A DNA stretch of 64,000 bases. Origin: Streptomyces sp. RKND-216 (GTDB lineage: Bacteria > Actinomycetota > Actinomycetes > Streptomycetales > Streptomycetaceae). Each line of letters begins with the position of its first letter. Positions within the stretch are counted from its first letter, which is position 1. The DNA lies in NCBI RefSeq assembly GCF_004795255.1, contig NZ_SSBQ01000002.1, positions 1,986,001 through 2,050,000 of the forward strand, given 5' to 3'. Below the pieces are notes generated by a model that made no database searches, was not told the origin of the DNA, and worked only from the letters and a program-made list of their open reading frames with translations. Below are positions 51,553 to 59,440 of this stretch, piece after piece. A program made the position numbers and the translations under genes.

Positions 51553-52411
51553 CGCACGGCTGGGTGTTCTCAAGACGTACAAGCTCTTCGTCGGAGGGAA
51601 GTTCCCCCGCTCGGAGAGCGGACGGGTGTACGAGGTGACCGACTCCAAGGGCCAGTGGCTGGCCAACGCCCCGCAGGCGTCGCGGAAGGACGCCCGCGAC
51701 GCGGTCGCCGCGGCGCGGAAGGCGTTCGGCGGCTGGTCCGGAGCGACGGCGTACAACCGGGGGCAGGTGCTCTACCGGGTCGCCGAGATGCTGGAGGGCC
51801 GGCGCGACCAGTTCGCCGCCGAGGTGGGCGCGGCGGACGGGCTGTCGAAGACCAAGGCCGCGGCGCAGGTGGACGCGGCGATCGACCGCTGGGTCTGGTA
51901 CGCGGGCTGGTCGGACAAGATCGCCCAGGTCGTGGGCGGCGCGAACCCGGTCGCGGGGCCGTACTTCAACCTGTCCTCCCCCGAACCGACGGGCGTGGTC
52001 GCCGTGGTGGCTCCGCGGAAGTCGTCGCTGCTGGGCCTGGTGTCGGTGCTGGCTCCGGTGATCGTCAGCGGGAACACGGCCGTGCTGGTCGCCGCGGAGG
52101 ACGCGCCGCTGCCCGCGCTGTCGCTGGCCGAGGTGCTGGCGACGTCGGACGTGCCGGGTGGCGTGGTGAACGTGCTGACCGGCAACGCCGCGGAGATCGC
52201 CCCCTCGCTGGCCGCGCACCAGGATGTCAACGCTGTGGACCTCGCGGGCGCGGACGCCGGTCTGGCGAAGGACCTGGAGGTCGCGGCGGCGGACACGGTC
52301 AAGCGGGTGCTGCGGCCGGGGACGGGAACCGACTGGTTCGCCGAGCCCGGCACCGAGCGGATGACCGCCTTCCTGGAGACGAAGACGGTGTGGCACCCGA
52401 TGGGTGTCTGA
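51545..52411 (+). CDS. Truncated aldehyde dehydrogenase-family protein lacking the catalytic half
   Basis: 288 residues, against ~480 for a full enzyme. It has the N-terminal ALDH fold (YKLFVGGKFPRSESGRVYEV, VLYRVAEMLEGRRDQF) and a degenerate cofactor-binding region, but ends before the Cys nucleophile domain. VVAPRKSSLLGLVSVLAP replaces the usual PWN motif and no GxxCxxG is present. The frame is clean and codon use normal, so this looks like a stable gene, not fresh decay. ATG51545 overlaps the active ALDH by eight bases. Inference: a non-catalytic partner of the upstream enzyme. Confidence 0.85.
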   Translation: MSDARLGVLKTYKLFVGGKFPRSESGRVYEVTDSKGQWLANAPQASRKDARDAVAAARKAFGGWSGATAYNRGQVLYRVAEMLEGRRDQFAAEVGAADGLSKTKAAAQVDAAIDRWVWYAGWSDKIAQVVGGANPVAGPYFNLSSPEPTGVVAVVAPRKSSLLGLVSVLAPVIVSGNTAVLVAAEDAPLPALSLAEVLATSDVPGGVVNVLTGNAAEIAPSLAAHQDVNAVDLAGADAGLAKDLEVAAADTVKRVLRPGTGTDWFAEPGTERMTAFLETKTVWHPMGV

Positions 52412-52439
52412 GCACGTCGCACGTCGCACGTCGCACGGC
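52412..52439 (+). repeat. Four tandem 7-mers after the ALDH operon
   Basis: GCACGTC is repeated three times and followed by GCACGGC. The last unit merges into the terminator hairpin. A short slippage-prone tract. Confidence 0.6.
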
Positions 52440-52480
52440 GCGTGCCCGGGCTGCGGAGGCGGCCGGGACACGCGCCGTGC
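52433..52480. terminator. Hairpin between the ALDH operon and the secreted-protein gene
   Basis: GCACGGCGCGTGCCCGG pairs with CCGGGACACGCGCCGTGC (52463-52480) with one bulged base. It lies between converging genes. Confidence 0.65.
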
Positions 52481-52498
52481 GTGTACGTGGGCGGGCGT

Positions 52499-52927
52499 TC
52501 AGTCGCGCAGCATGCCGCCGAGGGCCTGCACGACGGGGAGTTCGTCCAGCGAGGCGCCGTCGGCCAGCGGACCCGTCACCGTCTCGGTGCCGATGGGTTT
52601 GAAGTCGGCGACCTGGGTGCCGATGCCGTTGTCCAGCGGGTCGGAGCCCGTGCCGGCCATCGGGTTGATCGGCAGGTCGGCCACCGGCCGCAGCGCGCCG
52701 CCGGCGCTGTGCTCCAGCGCGTACTGCAGCGTCTCCTGCGGCTCGTGCACCACCGAGGTGTCGAGCTCGCCGACCGGCGTCTCGACGGTGCTGGGCTCCG
52801 CCGCGTGCGCCAGCCCTCCGGCTCCGGCGAGGGCGGCTCCGGCCGCTGTCACGGTCAGCCCGACGCGCAGGACTGCCTGCGCGCGCCGCGATTCCTTCCT
52901 CCGAGCGTGCCGCGGGCGAGAAGTCAC
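52499..52927 (-). CDS. Small secreted protein of unknown function
   Basis: 142 residues from GTG52927 with AGGTGGA upstream. A twin-Arg-rich start and signal peptide (VLRVGLTVTAAGAALAGAGGLAHA) precede a soluble ~100-residue part without cysteines. This is rich in Pro, Gly and Thr, with ETVTGPLADG and LPINPMAG, and ends at ALGGMLRD. It resembles in style the secreted protein at 58865-59299 (ETVTDTL, LPLAG). No enzyme motif seen. Confidence 0.75.
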   Translation of the reverse strand: MTSRPRHARRKESRRAQAVLRVGLTVTAAGAALAGAGGLAHAAEPSTVETPVGELDTSVVHEPQETLQYALEHSAGGALRPVADLPINPMAGTGSDPLDNGIGTQVADFKPIGTETVTGPLADGASLDELPVVQALGGMLRD

Positions 52928-53079
52928 GATCCACCTGCCTGACGTACGTGTGACGAGATCAGCACACAGCGTAGTACGCAGGGGTGGGCGAACCCGCGGT
53001 TCCGCCCGTGATTCACCCGGACGGGAATCTCCGGACGCGGGGGCGTCGATGCCGCACGGATGAGCGACAATGGTGTCTC

Positions 53080-53718
53080 GTGACCTCCAGCGCCCGCCCC
53101 GCGAACGACGTCCCCGCCCGCGTGATTCTGCTGACCGGCCCCTCGGGGGCCGGGAAGTCACGACTCGCCGCCCGTACCGGACTCCCGGTGCTGCGCCTCG
53201 ACGACTTCTACAAGGAGACCGGCGACCCTTCACTGCCCCGGCTGCCCGACGGTGCCACCGACTGGGACGCACCCGGCTCCTGGGACGCGGACGCCGCGTT
53301 CGCCGCGTTGACGGACCTGTGCGCGCACGGCCGTACGACCGTGCCGGTGTACGACATCGCGACGAGTTCCCGTACCGGCGCGGCTCAGTTCGCGCTGCAC
53401 GGCGCCCCGCTGTTCGTCGCCGAGGGCATCTTCGCGGCGGACATCGCCGCCCGTTGCGCTGCCGCGGACGTGCTCGCGGACGCGATCTGCCTGCGCGGAC
53501 GGCCTTTCACCACCTTCCGCCGCAGGCTCCTGCGCGACGTGCGGGAGGGACGCAAGTCCGTTCCGTTCCTGGTGCGCCGGGGCTGGGCCCTGATGCGGGC
53601 CGAGGGCGCGATCGTGGCGCGGCACCGCGGGCTGGGTGCCCACGCGTGCGCGCGGGACGAGGCGTTCCGCAGGATCTCCGGTCTCCGGGTGACGGAGCGC
53701 GGCTCGGTCCACGCGTAG
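53080..53718 (+). CDS. Uridine kinase-like P-loop kinase
   Basis: 212 residues from GTG53080. Walker A GPSGAGKS is followed by LPVLRLDDFYKETGDP, the Asp/Tyr loop typical of uridine kinase and PRK-type small kinases, and LFVAEGIFAAD and FRRRLLRDVREGRKS (Arg-rich lid). It may phosphorylate uridine/cytidine, in keeping with the nucleoside genes nearby, although the sequence is shorter and more divergent than classical Udk. A GACAAT box eight bases before the start hints at a leaderless mRNA. Confidence 0.8.
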   Translation: MTSSARPANDVPARVILLTGPSGAGKSRLAARTGLPVLRLDDFYKETGDPSLPRLPDGATDWDAPGSWDADAAFAALTDLCAHGRTTVPVYDIATSSRTGAAQFALHGAPLFVAEGIFAADIAARCAAADVLADAICLRGRPFTTFRRRLLRDVREGRKSVPFLVRRGWALMRAEGAIVARHRGLGAHACARDEAFRRISGLRVTERGSVHA

Positions 53719-53732
53719 GAGGAAAGACCCCT

Positions 53733-53768
53733 GCGCGGGCGCGGCGTTCGGCGCGGGCGCGGCGTTCG
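53733..53768 (+). repeat. Two tandem 18-bp repeats
   Basis: 53733-53750 and 53751-53768 are identical 18-base units (GCGCGGGCGCGGCGTTCG) in the gap before the sigQ terminator. Confidence 0.7.
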
Positions 53769-53783
53769 GCGGACGAACGAAGG

Positions 53784-53818
53784 CGGGTGCGGCCGGACCC
53801 CCCGTCCGGCCGCACCCG
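53784..53818. terminator. Hairpin between uridine kinase-like gene and sigQ
   Basis: A perfect 15-bp stem (53784-53798 with 53804-53818) and a five-C loop between converging genes. Confidence 0.8.
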
Positions 53819-53860
53819 TCGTCCCCCGTGTCCCCCGTTCCCCCCTCGGGGCCCGTCGCG

Positions 53861-54610
53861 TCAGGCGACCAGCTCTCCGAAGCATTCCTCCTGGTCCCGG
53901 CCGAGGCTCAGCACCTCGTCGTCGCGCAGCCGGCGCAGCGAGCGCCAGATGCTGCTCTTCACCGTGCCCACGCTGATGTCCAGGATGTCGGCGATCTCGA
54001 GGTCTGTGCGGCCCTCGTAGTAGCGGAGCACCAGCATGGTGCGCTGCGTCTCGGGCAGCCGGGCGAGCGCCTGCCAGAGCACGGCGCGCAGTTCGGTGCC
54101 GCGCATCGCGTCGTGGTCGGCGGAGGGCGACTCGGGCAGCTCCTCCGTCGGGTACTCGTTGAGCTTGCGGCGGCGCCAGGCGCTGATGTGAAGGTTCGTC
54201 ATGGTGCGCCGCAGATAGCCGCCGACGGCCGCCTTGTCGGTGATCCGGTCCCAGGCCCGGTAGGTCGAGAACAGCGCGCTCTGAAGCAGGTCCTCGGCCT
54301 CGAACCGGTCGCCGGTGAGATGGTAGGCCGTGGCGTAGAGGGAGGCGCGGCGCTCGCGGACGTAATCCGTGAACTCAACCTCCGAGGAGGCGCTGCGCGG
54401 CTCCCGCGCGACCTCCCCGGTGCCGGCGTTCCCCCGGGTGCCCTCCACCGCTGCGATGTGCGGCGGACGGCTGTGACCGGCACGGCGAGCGCACCCCCGC
54501 CCGCTCACCGTGCCGGGCTTCTCCGCGACGCGGGCCTGCGGAACCGTCGTGGTGTGCAGACGCGTCTGGATGACTGCTGCATTGCTCCTCGTGCTGTGCA
54601 GAGTGCTCAT
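53861..54610 (-). CDS. sigQ: ECF sigma factor SigQ
   Basis: 249 residues from ATG54610 with GAGGGAGG upstream. Region 2: FTDYVRERRASLYATAYHLTGDRFEAEDLLQSALFSTYRAW (quoted in part: ASLYATAYHLTGDRFEAEDL). Region 4: ALARLPETQRTMLVLRYYEG and LEIADILDISVGTVKSS. An N-terminal ~95-residue extension is low-complexity. It lies divergent to afsQ1-afsQ2, the arrangement of sigQ-afsQ1-afsQ2 in S. coelicolor, where SigQ counters AfsQ1-dependent control of antibiotic genes and nutrient stress. An AfsQ1-type box lies in the shared promoter region. Confidence 0.93.
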   Translation of the reverse strand: MSTLHSTRSNAAVIQTRLHTTTVPQARVAEKPGTVSGRGCARRAGHSRPPHIAAVEGTRGNAGTGEVAREPRSASSEVEFTDYVRERRASLYATAYHLTGDRFEAEDLLQSALFSTYRAWDRITDKAAVGGYLRRTMTNLHISAWRRRKLNEYPTEELPESPSADHDAMRGTELRAVLWQALARLPETQRTMLVLRYYEGRTDLEIADILDISVGTVKSSIWRSLRRLRDDEVLSLGRDQEECFGELVA

Positions 54611-54699
54611 CCCGCGCCTCCCTCTTCCGGTGCCGGCCCGTTCGCCTGCTTGCTGATGACTACACTGCCGCGCCAGTTTCATCAGGGGGTCCCCCGACT

Positions 54700-54715
54700 G
54701 TCACAGGCCTGTCAC
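54700..54715. promoter_or_regulatory. AfsQ1 binding box
   Basis: GTCAC (54700-54704), six bases, GTCAC (54711-54715): an exact match to the published AfsQ1 site GTnAC-n6-GTnAC. It lies 90 bases upstream of the sigQ start and 95 upstream of afsQ1, so it can serve either promoter. Confidence 0.75.
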
Positions 54716-54809
54716 AAGGCGCCGCGGGACCGTGACCGGGTCGTCCGAAGGGATGCCGGGAGCGCCGTGCGGTCGAAGTGTGCGGGGCGCATGGGACAGA
54801 ATGGCGCGT

Positions 54810-55487
54810 GTGGCTTTCCTGTTGCTGATCGAGGACGACGACGCGGTCCGTACGGCCCTGGAGATGAGCCTGTCGCGGCAGGGTCACCGAGTGGTGACGG
54901 CGGCGTCGGGCGAGGACGGACTGAAGATGCTGCGCGAGCAGCGTCCGGACCTGATCGTGCTGGACGTGATGCTGCCGGGCATCGACGGTTTCGAGGTGTG
55001 CCGCCGCATCCGCCGGACCGATCAGCTGCCGATCATCCTGCTGACCGCACGCAGCGACGACATCGATGTGGTGGTGGGCCTGGAGTCGGGCGCCGACGAC
55101 TACGTCGTCAAGCCGGTGCAGGGGCGGGTGCTGGACGCGCGCATCCGCGCGGTGATGCGGCGCGGCGAGCGGGAGGCCAGCGACTCGGCGACGTTCGGCT
55201 CGCTGGTGATCGACCGGGCCGCGATGACCGTCACCAAGAACGGCGAGGATCTGCAACTGACGCCGACCGAGCTGCGGTTGCTGCTGGAGCTGAGCCGCCG
55301 TCCGGGTCAGGCGCTCTCCCGGCAGCAACTGCTGCGGCTGGTGTGGGAACACGACTACCTGGGCGACTCGCGCCTGGTCGACGCGTGTGTGCAGCGGCTG
55401 CGCGCCAAGGTGGAGGACGTGCCGTCCTCCCCCACGCTGATCCGCACCGTGCGCGGGGTCGGGTACCGGCTGGACGCCCCGCAGTGA
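54810..55487 (+). CDS. afsQ1: Two-component response regulator AfsQ1
   Basis: 225 residues from GTG54810, chosen because CAGAAT (54797-54802) ends seven bases earlier (leaderless) and because the length and Asp52 phosphorylation site then equal those of S. coelicolor AfsQ1 as I recall; ATG54801 is also open. Receiver domain: LLLIEDDDAVRTALEMSLSR, LIVLDVMLPGIDGFE (Asp52) and DDYVVKPVQGRVLDARI. OmpR-type winged helix: LTPTELRLLLELSRRPGQ and YLGDSRLVDACVQRLRAK. It controls antibiotic and nitrogen/carbon genes in response to AfsQ2. Confidence 0.95.
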   Translation: MAFLLLIEDDDAVRTALEMSLSRQGHRVVTAASGEDGLKMLREQRPDLIVLDVMLPGIDGFEVCRRIRRTDQLPIILLTARSDDIDVVVGLESGADDYVVKPVQGRVLDARIRAVMRRGEREASDSATFGSLVIDRAAMTVTKNGEDLQLTPTELRLLLELSRRPGQALSRQQLLRLVWEHDYLGDSRLVDACVQRLRAKVEDVPSSPTLIRTVRGVGYRLDAPQ

Positions 55488-55536
55488 CGGCCGCCGCCGC
55501 GCCGGTCCGGCCGGTTCCGGGGAGGGACGCGGCGTC

Positions 55537-57195
55537 GTGAGAGGTGCTCTGACGCGCTTTCGGAGCCGGCTGGCGGGCCTGCTGCCGACGTTGCGGCTGC
55601 GGCTGGTGGTGGTGTTCGCCCTGGTGGCGCTGGCGGCCGCGGTGTCGGCGTCCGGGATCGCCTACTGGCTCAACCGGGACGCGGTGCTGACCCGCGCGCA
55701 GGACGCGGCGCTGAAGGACTTCCGCAAGGCGATGGAGGACCACGTCGGCCAACTGCCCCGGCAGTACGACTGCGCACAACTGCGCGACGCGGCGGGCCGG
55801 ATGGCGAACAGCACCCAGGGGTACGAAGTGGTGCTGCTCGGCGAGGACCGGAACGGCAGCGCCTGCCGGGCCGCCTCGGCGCCGGGCTTCTTCACGTCCT
55901 CGGATGTGCCGGAGAGCCTGCGGAGCGCCGTCGACCGGCGCCGCGAGGTCGACGACGCGAACCGTTTCCCTTACCACCTCTACTGGCAGCGCGTGGTCCG
56001 CGAGGAGGACCCCTACCTGGTGGGCGGAGCGAAACTGATCGGCCGGCAACCCTCTCCCAGCGGCTACATGCTGAAGTCGCTGGCGGCCGAGCGGGACGAC
56101 CTGTCGTCGCTGGCGTGGTCGCTCGGCATCGCGACGGCGCTCGCCCTGATCGGCGCGATGCTGCTGGCGCAGGCGGCGGCGACGACCGTGCTGCGGCCGG
56201 TGCGGCGGCTGGGCGACGCGGCCCGGCGGCTCGGCGAGGGGAAACTCGACACCCGGCTGAAGGTCTCCGGCACGGACGAACTGGCGCAGCTGTCCCGGAC
56301 GTTCAACGCCACGGCCGCCTCGCTGGAGAAGCGGGTGGCGGAGTTGAGCGCCCGGGAGGCGTCCTCGCGCAGGTTCGTCGCCGACATGTCGCACGAACTG
56401 CGGACGCCGCTCACCGCGATCTCCGCGGTGACGGAGGTGCTGGAGGAGGAGCAGGACAACCTCGATCCGATGATCGCCCCGGCCGTGGGCCTGGTGGTCA
56501 GCGAGACGCGGCGGCTGGCCGACCTGGTGGAGAACCTCATGGAGGTCACCCGCTTCGACGCCGGCACCGCACGCCTGGTGCTGGACGACGTGGACGTGGC
56601 GGACATGGTGACGGCGTGCATCGACGCCCGCGCCTGGCTGGACGCGGTGGAACTCGACGCGGACCGCGGCATCACGGCCCGACTCGACCCGCGGCGGCTG
56701 GACGTGATCCTGGCGAACCTGATCGGCAACGCGCTGAAGCACGGCGGCTCTCCGGTACGGGTGTCGGTGCGGGTCCGTCCGGGCGCGGCGCCGTCGGGGG
56801 ACGACGCGCTGGTGATCGCGGTGACGGACCACGGGCCGGGCATCCCGGAGGACGTGCTGCCGCACGTCTTCGACCGGTTCTACAAGGCGAGCGCGTCCCG
56901 GCCGCGGTCGGAGGGCAGCGGCCTCGGGCTGTCCATCGCCATGGAGAACGCGCACATCCACGGCGGCACCATCCGCGCACGGAACGGCGAGACGCCCGAC
57001 GAGGGCGCGGTGTTCACCCTCCTCCTGCCGCGGGATGCGAGCGAGCTGGCCGAGCCGGAAGGGGACGCCGCGGCCGGGCGTCGGCCGCGCGGGCGGCACC
57101 CGGACCGCGGCCGCGACGGCGGACGGGACGCGGACGGTGAGGGACACGGGGACGCGCCCTGGGACGACGACGCCGGCAGGGAGAACGAGGCATGA
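55537..57195 (+). CDS. afsQ2: Sensor histidine kinase AfsQ2
   Basis: 552 residues from GTG55537. Two membrane spans (about 22-46 and 195-218) enclose a ~150-residue extracytoplasmic sensor with two cysteines (YDCAQL, GSACRA). A HAMP linker (TVLRPVRRLGDAARRLGEG), the phospho-acceptor box ADMSHELRTPL (His286) and the ATPase boxes (LIGNALKHGG, DHGPGIPED, GSGLGLSIA) follow. The C-terminal ~50 residues are charged and disordered. It phosphorylates AfsQ1. The lipoprotein gene overlaps its end by four bases, suggesting a three-component unit. Confidence 0.95.
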   Translation: MRGALTRFRSRLAGLLPTLRLRLVVVFALVALAAAVSASGIAYWLNRDAVLTRAQDAALKDFRKAMEDHVGQLPRQYDCAQLRDAAGRMANSTQGYEVVLLGEDRNGSACRAASAPGFFTSSDVPESLRSAVDRRREVDDANRFPYHLYWQRVVREEDPYLVGGAKLIGRQPSPSGYMLKSLAAERDDLSSLAWSLGIATALALIGAMLLAQAAATTVLRPVRRLGDAARRLGEGKLDTRLKVSGTDELAQLSRTFNATAASLEKRVAELSAREASSRRFVADMSHELRTPLTAISAVTEVLEEEQDNLDPMIAPAVGLVVSETRRLADLVENLMEVTRFDAGTARLVLDDVDVADMVTACIDARAWLDAVELDADRGITARLDPRRLDVILANLIGNALKHGGSPVRVSVRVRPGAAPSGDDALVIAVTDHGPGIPEDVLPHVFDRFYKASASRPRSEGSGLGLSIAMENAHIHGGTIRARNGETPDEGAVFTLLLPRDASELAEPEGDAAAGRRPRGRHPDRGRDGGRDADGEGHGDAPWDDDAGRENEA

Positions 57196-57842
57196 TCCGG
57201 ACCGCACCACCGCGTCCCGCGGCTCCGGCCGCTCCGCGGCGTTCGCGCGCCGCGCTCGCCGGGACCCTCGCGGCGCTCCCGCTGCTGGCGGTCGCCGGCT
57301 GCGGTATCCAGCCGACTTCGGTACCGGTGGACGCGGGGGCCGCGCCCTCGCGGGTGGCCTGTGTGCTGCCCGACGACGGACCGAGGACCCCCGCGCCGCG
57401 GCACACCGTGGTACGGGTCTACCTGGTGTGCGGCTCGCGTGTGAGCCCGGTGCAGCGGTCCGTGCGACTGCCCGCAGGACGGGCGGACGTCGCCGGGGCG
57501 CTGCTGGAGACGCTGTCCGACGAGCCCGGGCCCCGGGAGCGTGCGGCCGGGTTCGCCAGCCAGGTACCGCCTGAGCTGGAGGTGGGGCCTGGCACACGGA
57601 CCGATCCGCCGGGCACCCTGCGGCTCAGCACCGCCCCGTCCGGACTGCCGCCTTTCGCCCTCGCGCAGATCGTGTGCACCTTCGCCGAGACGGAGGCCGG
57701 GGCGCCGCAGGAGGGCACCGTGGTCCTGGCAGGGCCGGCGGACGCCCCCGTGCCGGAGCCGCCACGGCGCATCGCCTGCACCACCGAACTGCGCAACAGC
57801 CCCGACGCGGCGGACAGGGCCGGCACGCCAGTCGGGTCGTGA
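57192..57842 (+). CDS. Lipoprotein of the AfsQ operon
   Basis: 216 residues. ATG57192 overlaps the afsQ2 stop (ATGA). A Pro/Arg-rich N-terminus and hydrophobic stretch end in the lipobox LAVAGC, so it is anchored outside the membrane. The remainder has a beta-strand pattern with several cysteines (VACVLPDD, VYLVCGSR, IVCTFAET, IACTTEL), resembling a GerMN-like sporulation/sensor domain. Tight coupling to AfsQ2 suggests an accessory sensor that alters the kinase signal; this is inference. Confidence 0.85.
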   Translation: MIRTAPPRPAAPAAPRRSRAALAGTLAALPLLAVAGCGIQPTSVPVDAGAAPSRVACVLPDDGPRTPAPRHTVVRVYLVCGSRVSPVQRSVRLPAGRADVAGALLETLSDEPGPRERAAGFASQVPPELEVGPGTRTDPPGTLRLSTAPSGLPPFALAQIVCTFAETEAGAPQEGTVVLAGPADAPVPEPPRRIACTTELRNSPDAADRAGTPVGS

Positions 57843-57848
57843 GCCGAC

Positions 57849-58526
57849 ATGCGATCGCGAGGCGGGGGCCGGTCGCGAGGGCCGGTTGTGGGGGTGCCCG
57901 GAAGCGTGGGGGCGGTGCCCGGAACCGCGGGCGAGGAAGCCCGCGTCTCCCTCGTTGTGCACGGTCATGTCCCCGGGCGCGCCACATCGTCCCGTATCCG
58001 GGTGGCGGCCGCCCTCCTGCTCGGCGCCCACCTCCTGACGGTCGGCTGGCTCATGCTGCGCCCCCGCACCGTCCCGTGGGTGCCGCCGTCGAACCTCCAG
58101 CCCTTCGTGACCATCCAGGCCGACCTGGCGGCCGGGCCGCAGGCGGCGCTGATCGGTATCGGCGGTGAACTCCTGCTCCTGACCCCCGTGGGCGTACTGC
58201 TCCCGCTCGCCGCCGGGCGGCTGTACGGGCCCCGGGTGGCGACGGCCCTGCGCACGGTGCTGATGGGGGTGTTCCTCGCGCTGGGCGTGGCCGTGCTGCG
58301 CAGCGGCGCACCCAGCCGCCCGGTGACGGTGGACGCGATGATGCTCAACGCCGCCGGCGTGGCCCTCGCGCACCTGCTGCTGTACCCGTCGCTGCGCCAG
58401 CGGCTGCTGCGCCTTCCCGCGGGCCCGTTCACCCGGGACCGGGACGACCGGCCCCGGGTCGGCCTCGCGGAGGAGGGTACTCGGGGACGTACCCCGAGAG
58501 GTTCCAGGGTCGGGATCGCCCCGTAG
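57849..58526 (+). CDS. VanZ-like membrane protein
   Basis: 225 residues if ATG57849 is the start. The first ~45 residues are Gly/Arg-rich and may be untranslated; a GTG near residue 33 (VSLVVHGHV) is a good alternative. Four membrane spans carry the VanZ pattern: WLMLRPRTVPWVPPSNLQPF after span 1, GELLLLTPVGVLLPLA, and GAPSRPVTVDAMMLNAAGVALAHLLL, with the conserved Asp before the last helix. VanZ homologues affect teicoplanin/lipoglycopeptide sensitivity. The gene follows the AfsQ operon by six bases. Confidence 0.8.
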   Translation: MRSRGGGRSRGPVVGVPGSVGAVPGTAGEEARVSLVVHGHVPGRATSSRIRVAAALLLGAHLLTVGWLMLRPRTVPWVPPSNLQPFVTIQADLAAGPQAALIGIGGELLLLTPVGVLLPLAAGRLYGPRVATALRTVLMGVFLALGVAVLRSGAPSRPVTVDAMMLNAAGVALAHLLLYPSLRQRLLRLPAGPFTRDRDDRPRVGLAEEGTRGRTPRGSRVGIAP

Positions 58527-58630
58527 CGGGACGCTCTCCGCCCTGTTGCCCCCCTACGGTGGATCACACGGTCCGGGAACCGCCGGGACCGGTGCAACGC
58601 TTCGAAAGCACACAGATGGGAGCCGCCGTC

Positions 58631-58828
58631 ATGGCCGCACTCGTACGCCCGCACGACAACCGGATGATCGCCGGGGTGTGCGCGGGACTCGCCCGCCGGT
58701 TCGGCATGAAGCCGGGAACGATGCGCGTGATCTTCCTCGTCTCGTGCCTGCTTCCCGGGCCGCAGTTCCTGATCTACCTGGCACTGTGGATCTTCCTGCC
58801 CAACGCCCAGCGGCAGCCGACCGGGTGA
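58631..58828 (+). CDS. PspC-domain small membrane protein
   Basis: 65 residues from ATG58631, with GGGAG eight bases upstream; ATG58616 is possible. The PspC core is clear: LVRPHDNRMIAGVCAGLARRFGM, then TMRVIFLVSCLLPGPQFLIYLALWIFLP, one membrane span or hairpin. Such proteins are linked to envelope-stress systems. It lies just after the VanZ-like gene. Confidence 0.88.
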   Translation: MAALVRPHDNRMIAGVCAGLARRFGMKPGTMRVIFLVSCLLPGPQFLIYLALWIFLPNAQRQPTG

Positions 58829-58864
58829 GGACCGGGACCGGCGGGAGATCACCGCGCCGGACGG

Positions 58865-59299
58865 TCAGCCCAGCGGCAGACCGCCACCGCCGAGGGAGCC
58901 GCTGGTGAGCGGCAGGCCGTCCGTGGGCAGACCGCCGCCGAGGGTGTCGGTGACCGTCTCGGTGGGGCCGCTGTTGCCGGCGAGCTGACCGGCGAGGGGC
59001 AGGCCACCGAGCATCTTGCCCGGACCGCCTTCGCCGCCCTCCGTGCCCTCGCCGCCCTCGGCCTTCGCCACGTCGGCCGGCAGGGTGGAGGCGACCACGT
59101 CGTCGGAGGCGGTGGGCATCCGGGCGACGGAGTCGCCACCGGCCATCGCGTCCTGCACCGGCGGGGCGGACACCAGCTGGCGGCCCGTGGTCTCCACCGT
59201 CTCGCCGAGGTCGGCGGCGGAGGCGGCGCCGGCACCGGAGGCCGCGAAGGCGGCGCCGAGCGCGGTGACGCCGAGGGCCTTGATCGTTCCGTGCTTCAT
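58865..59299 (-). CDS. Small secreted Gly-rich protein
   Basis: 144 residues from ATG59299. The signal peptide (IKALGVTALGAAFAASGAGAASAA) is cleaved about residue 30. The mature part is acidic at first and then Gly/Leu/Pro-rich (GKMLGGLPLAGQLAG, LPTDGLPLTSGSLGGGG), with no cysteine. This composition is common in Streptomyces ATP-binding-like or cell-wall-associated secreted proteins of unknown function. It has compositional kinship with the protein at 52499-52927. Confidence 0.75.
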   Translation of the reverse strand: MKHGTIKALGVTALGAAFAASGAGAASAADLGETVETTGRQLVSAPPVQDAMAGGDSVARMPTASDDVVASTLPADVAKAEGGEGTEGGEGGPGKMLGGLPLAGQLAGNSGPTETVTDTLGGGLPTDGLPLTSGSLGGGGLPLG

Positions 59300-59440
59300 G
59301 GGTGACACGTCCTGTCGTGGGGGATCTTCGGGCGGTTCCGGCGAACGTAGCCAGGCCCGTGGATCACCCGCAAACAGGTGGAGGCGGCCGGGGAGGGGCG
59401 TGTCGCCGTGCTCCCCGACCGCCTCGCCCACAGGTCCGGA

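Noticed and set aside
55231..57597. A 788-codon minus-strand frame opposite afsQ2
   Set aside because: Composition is low-complexity Arg/His/Val and it is fully covered by the well-supported afsQ1, afsQ2 and lipoprotein genes.
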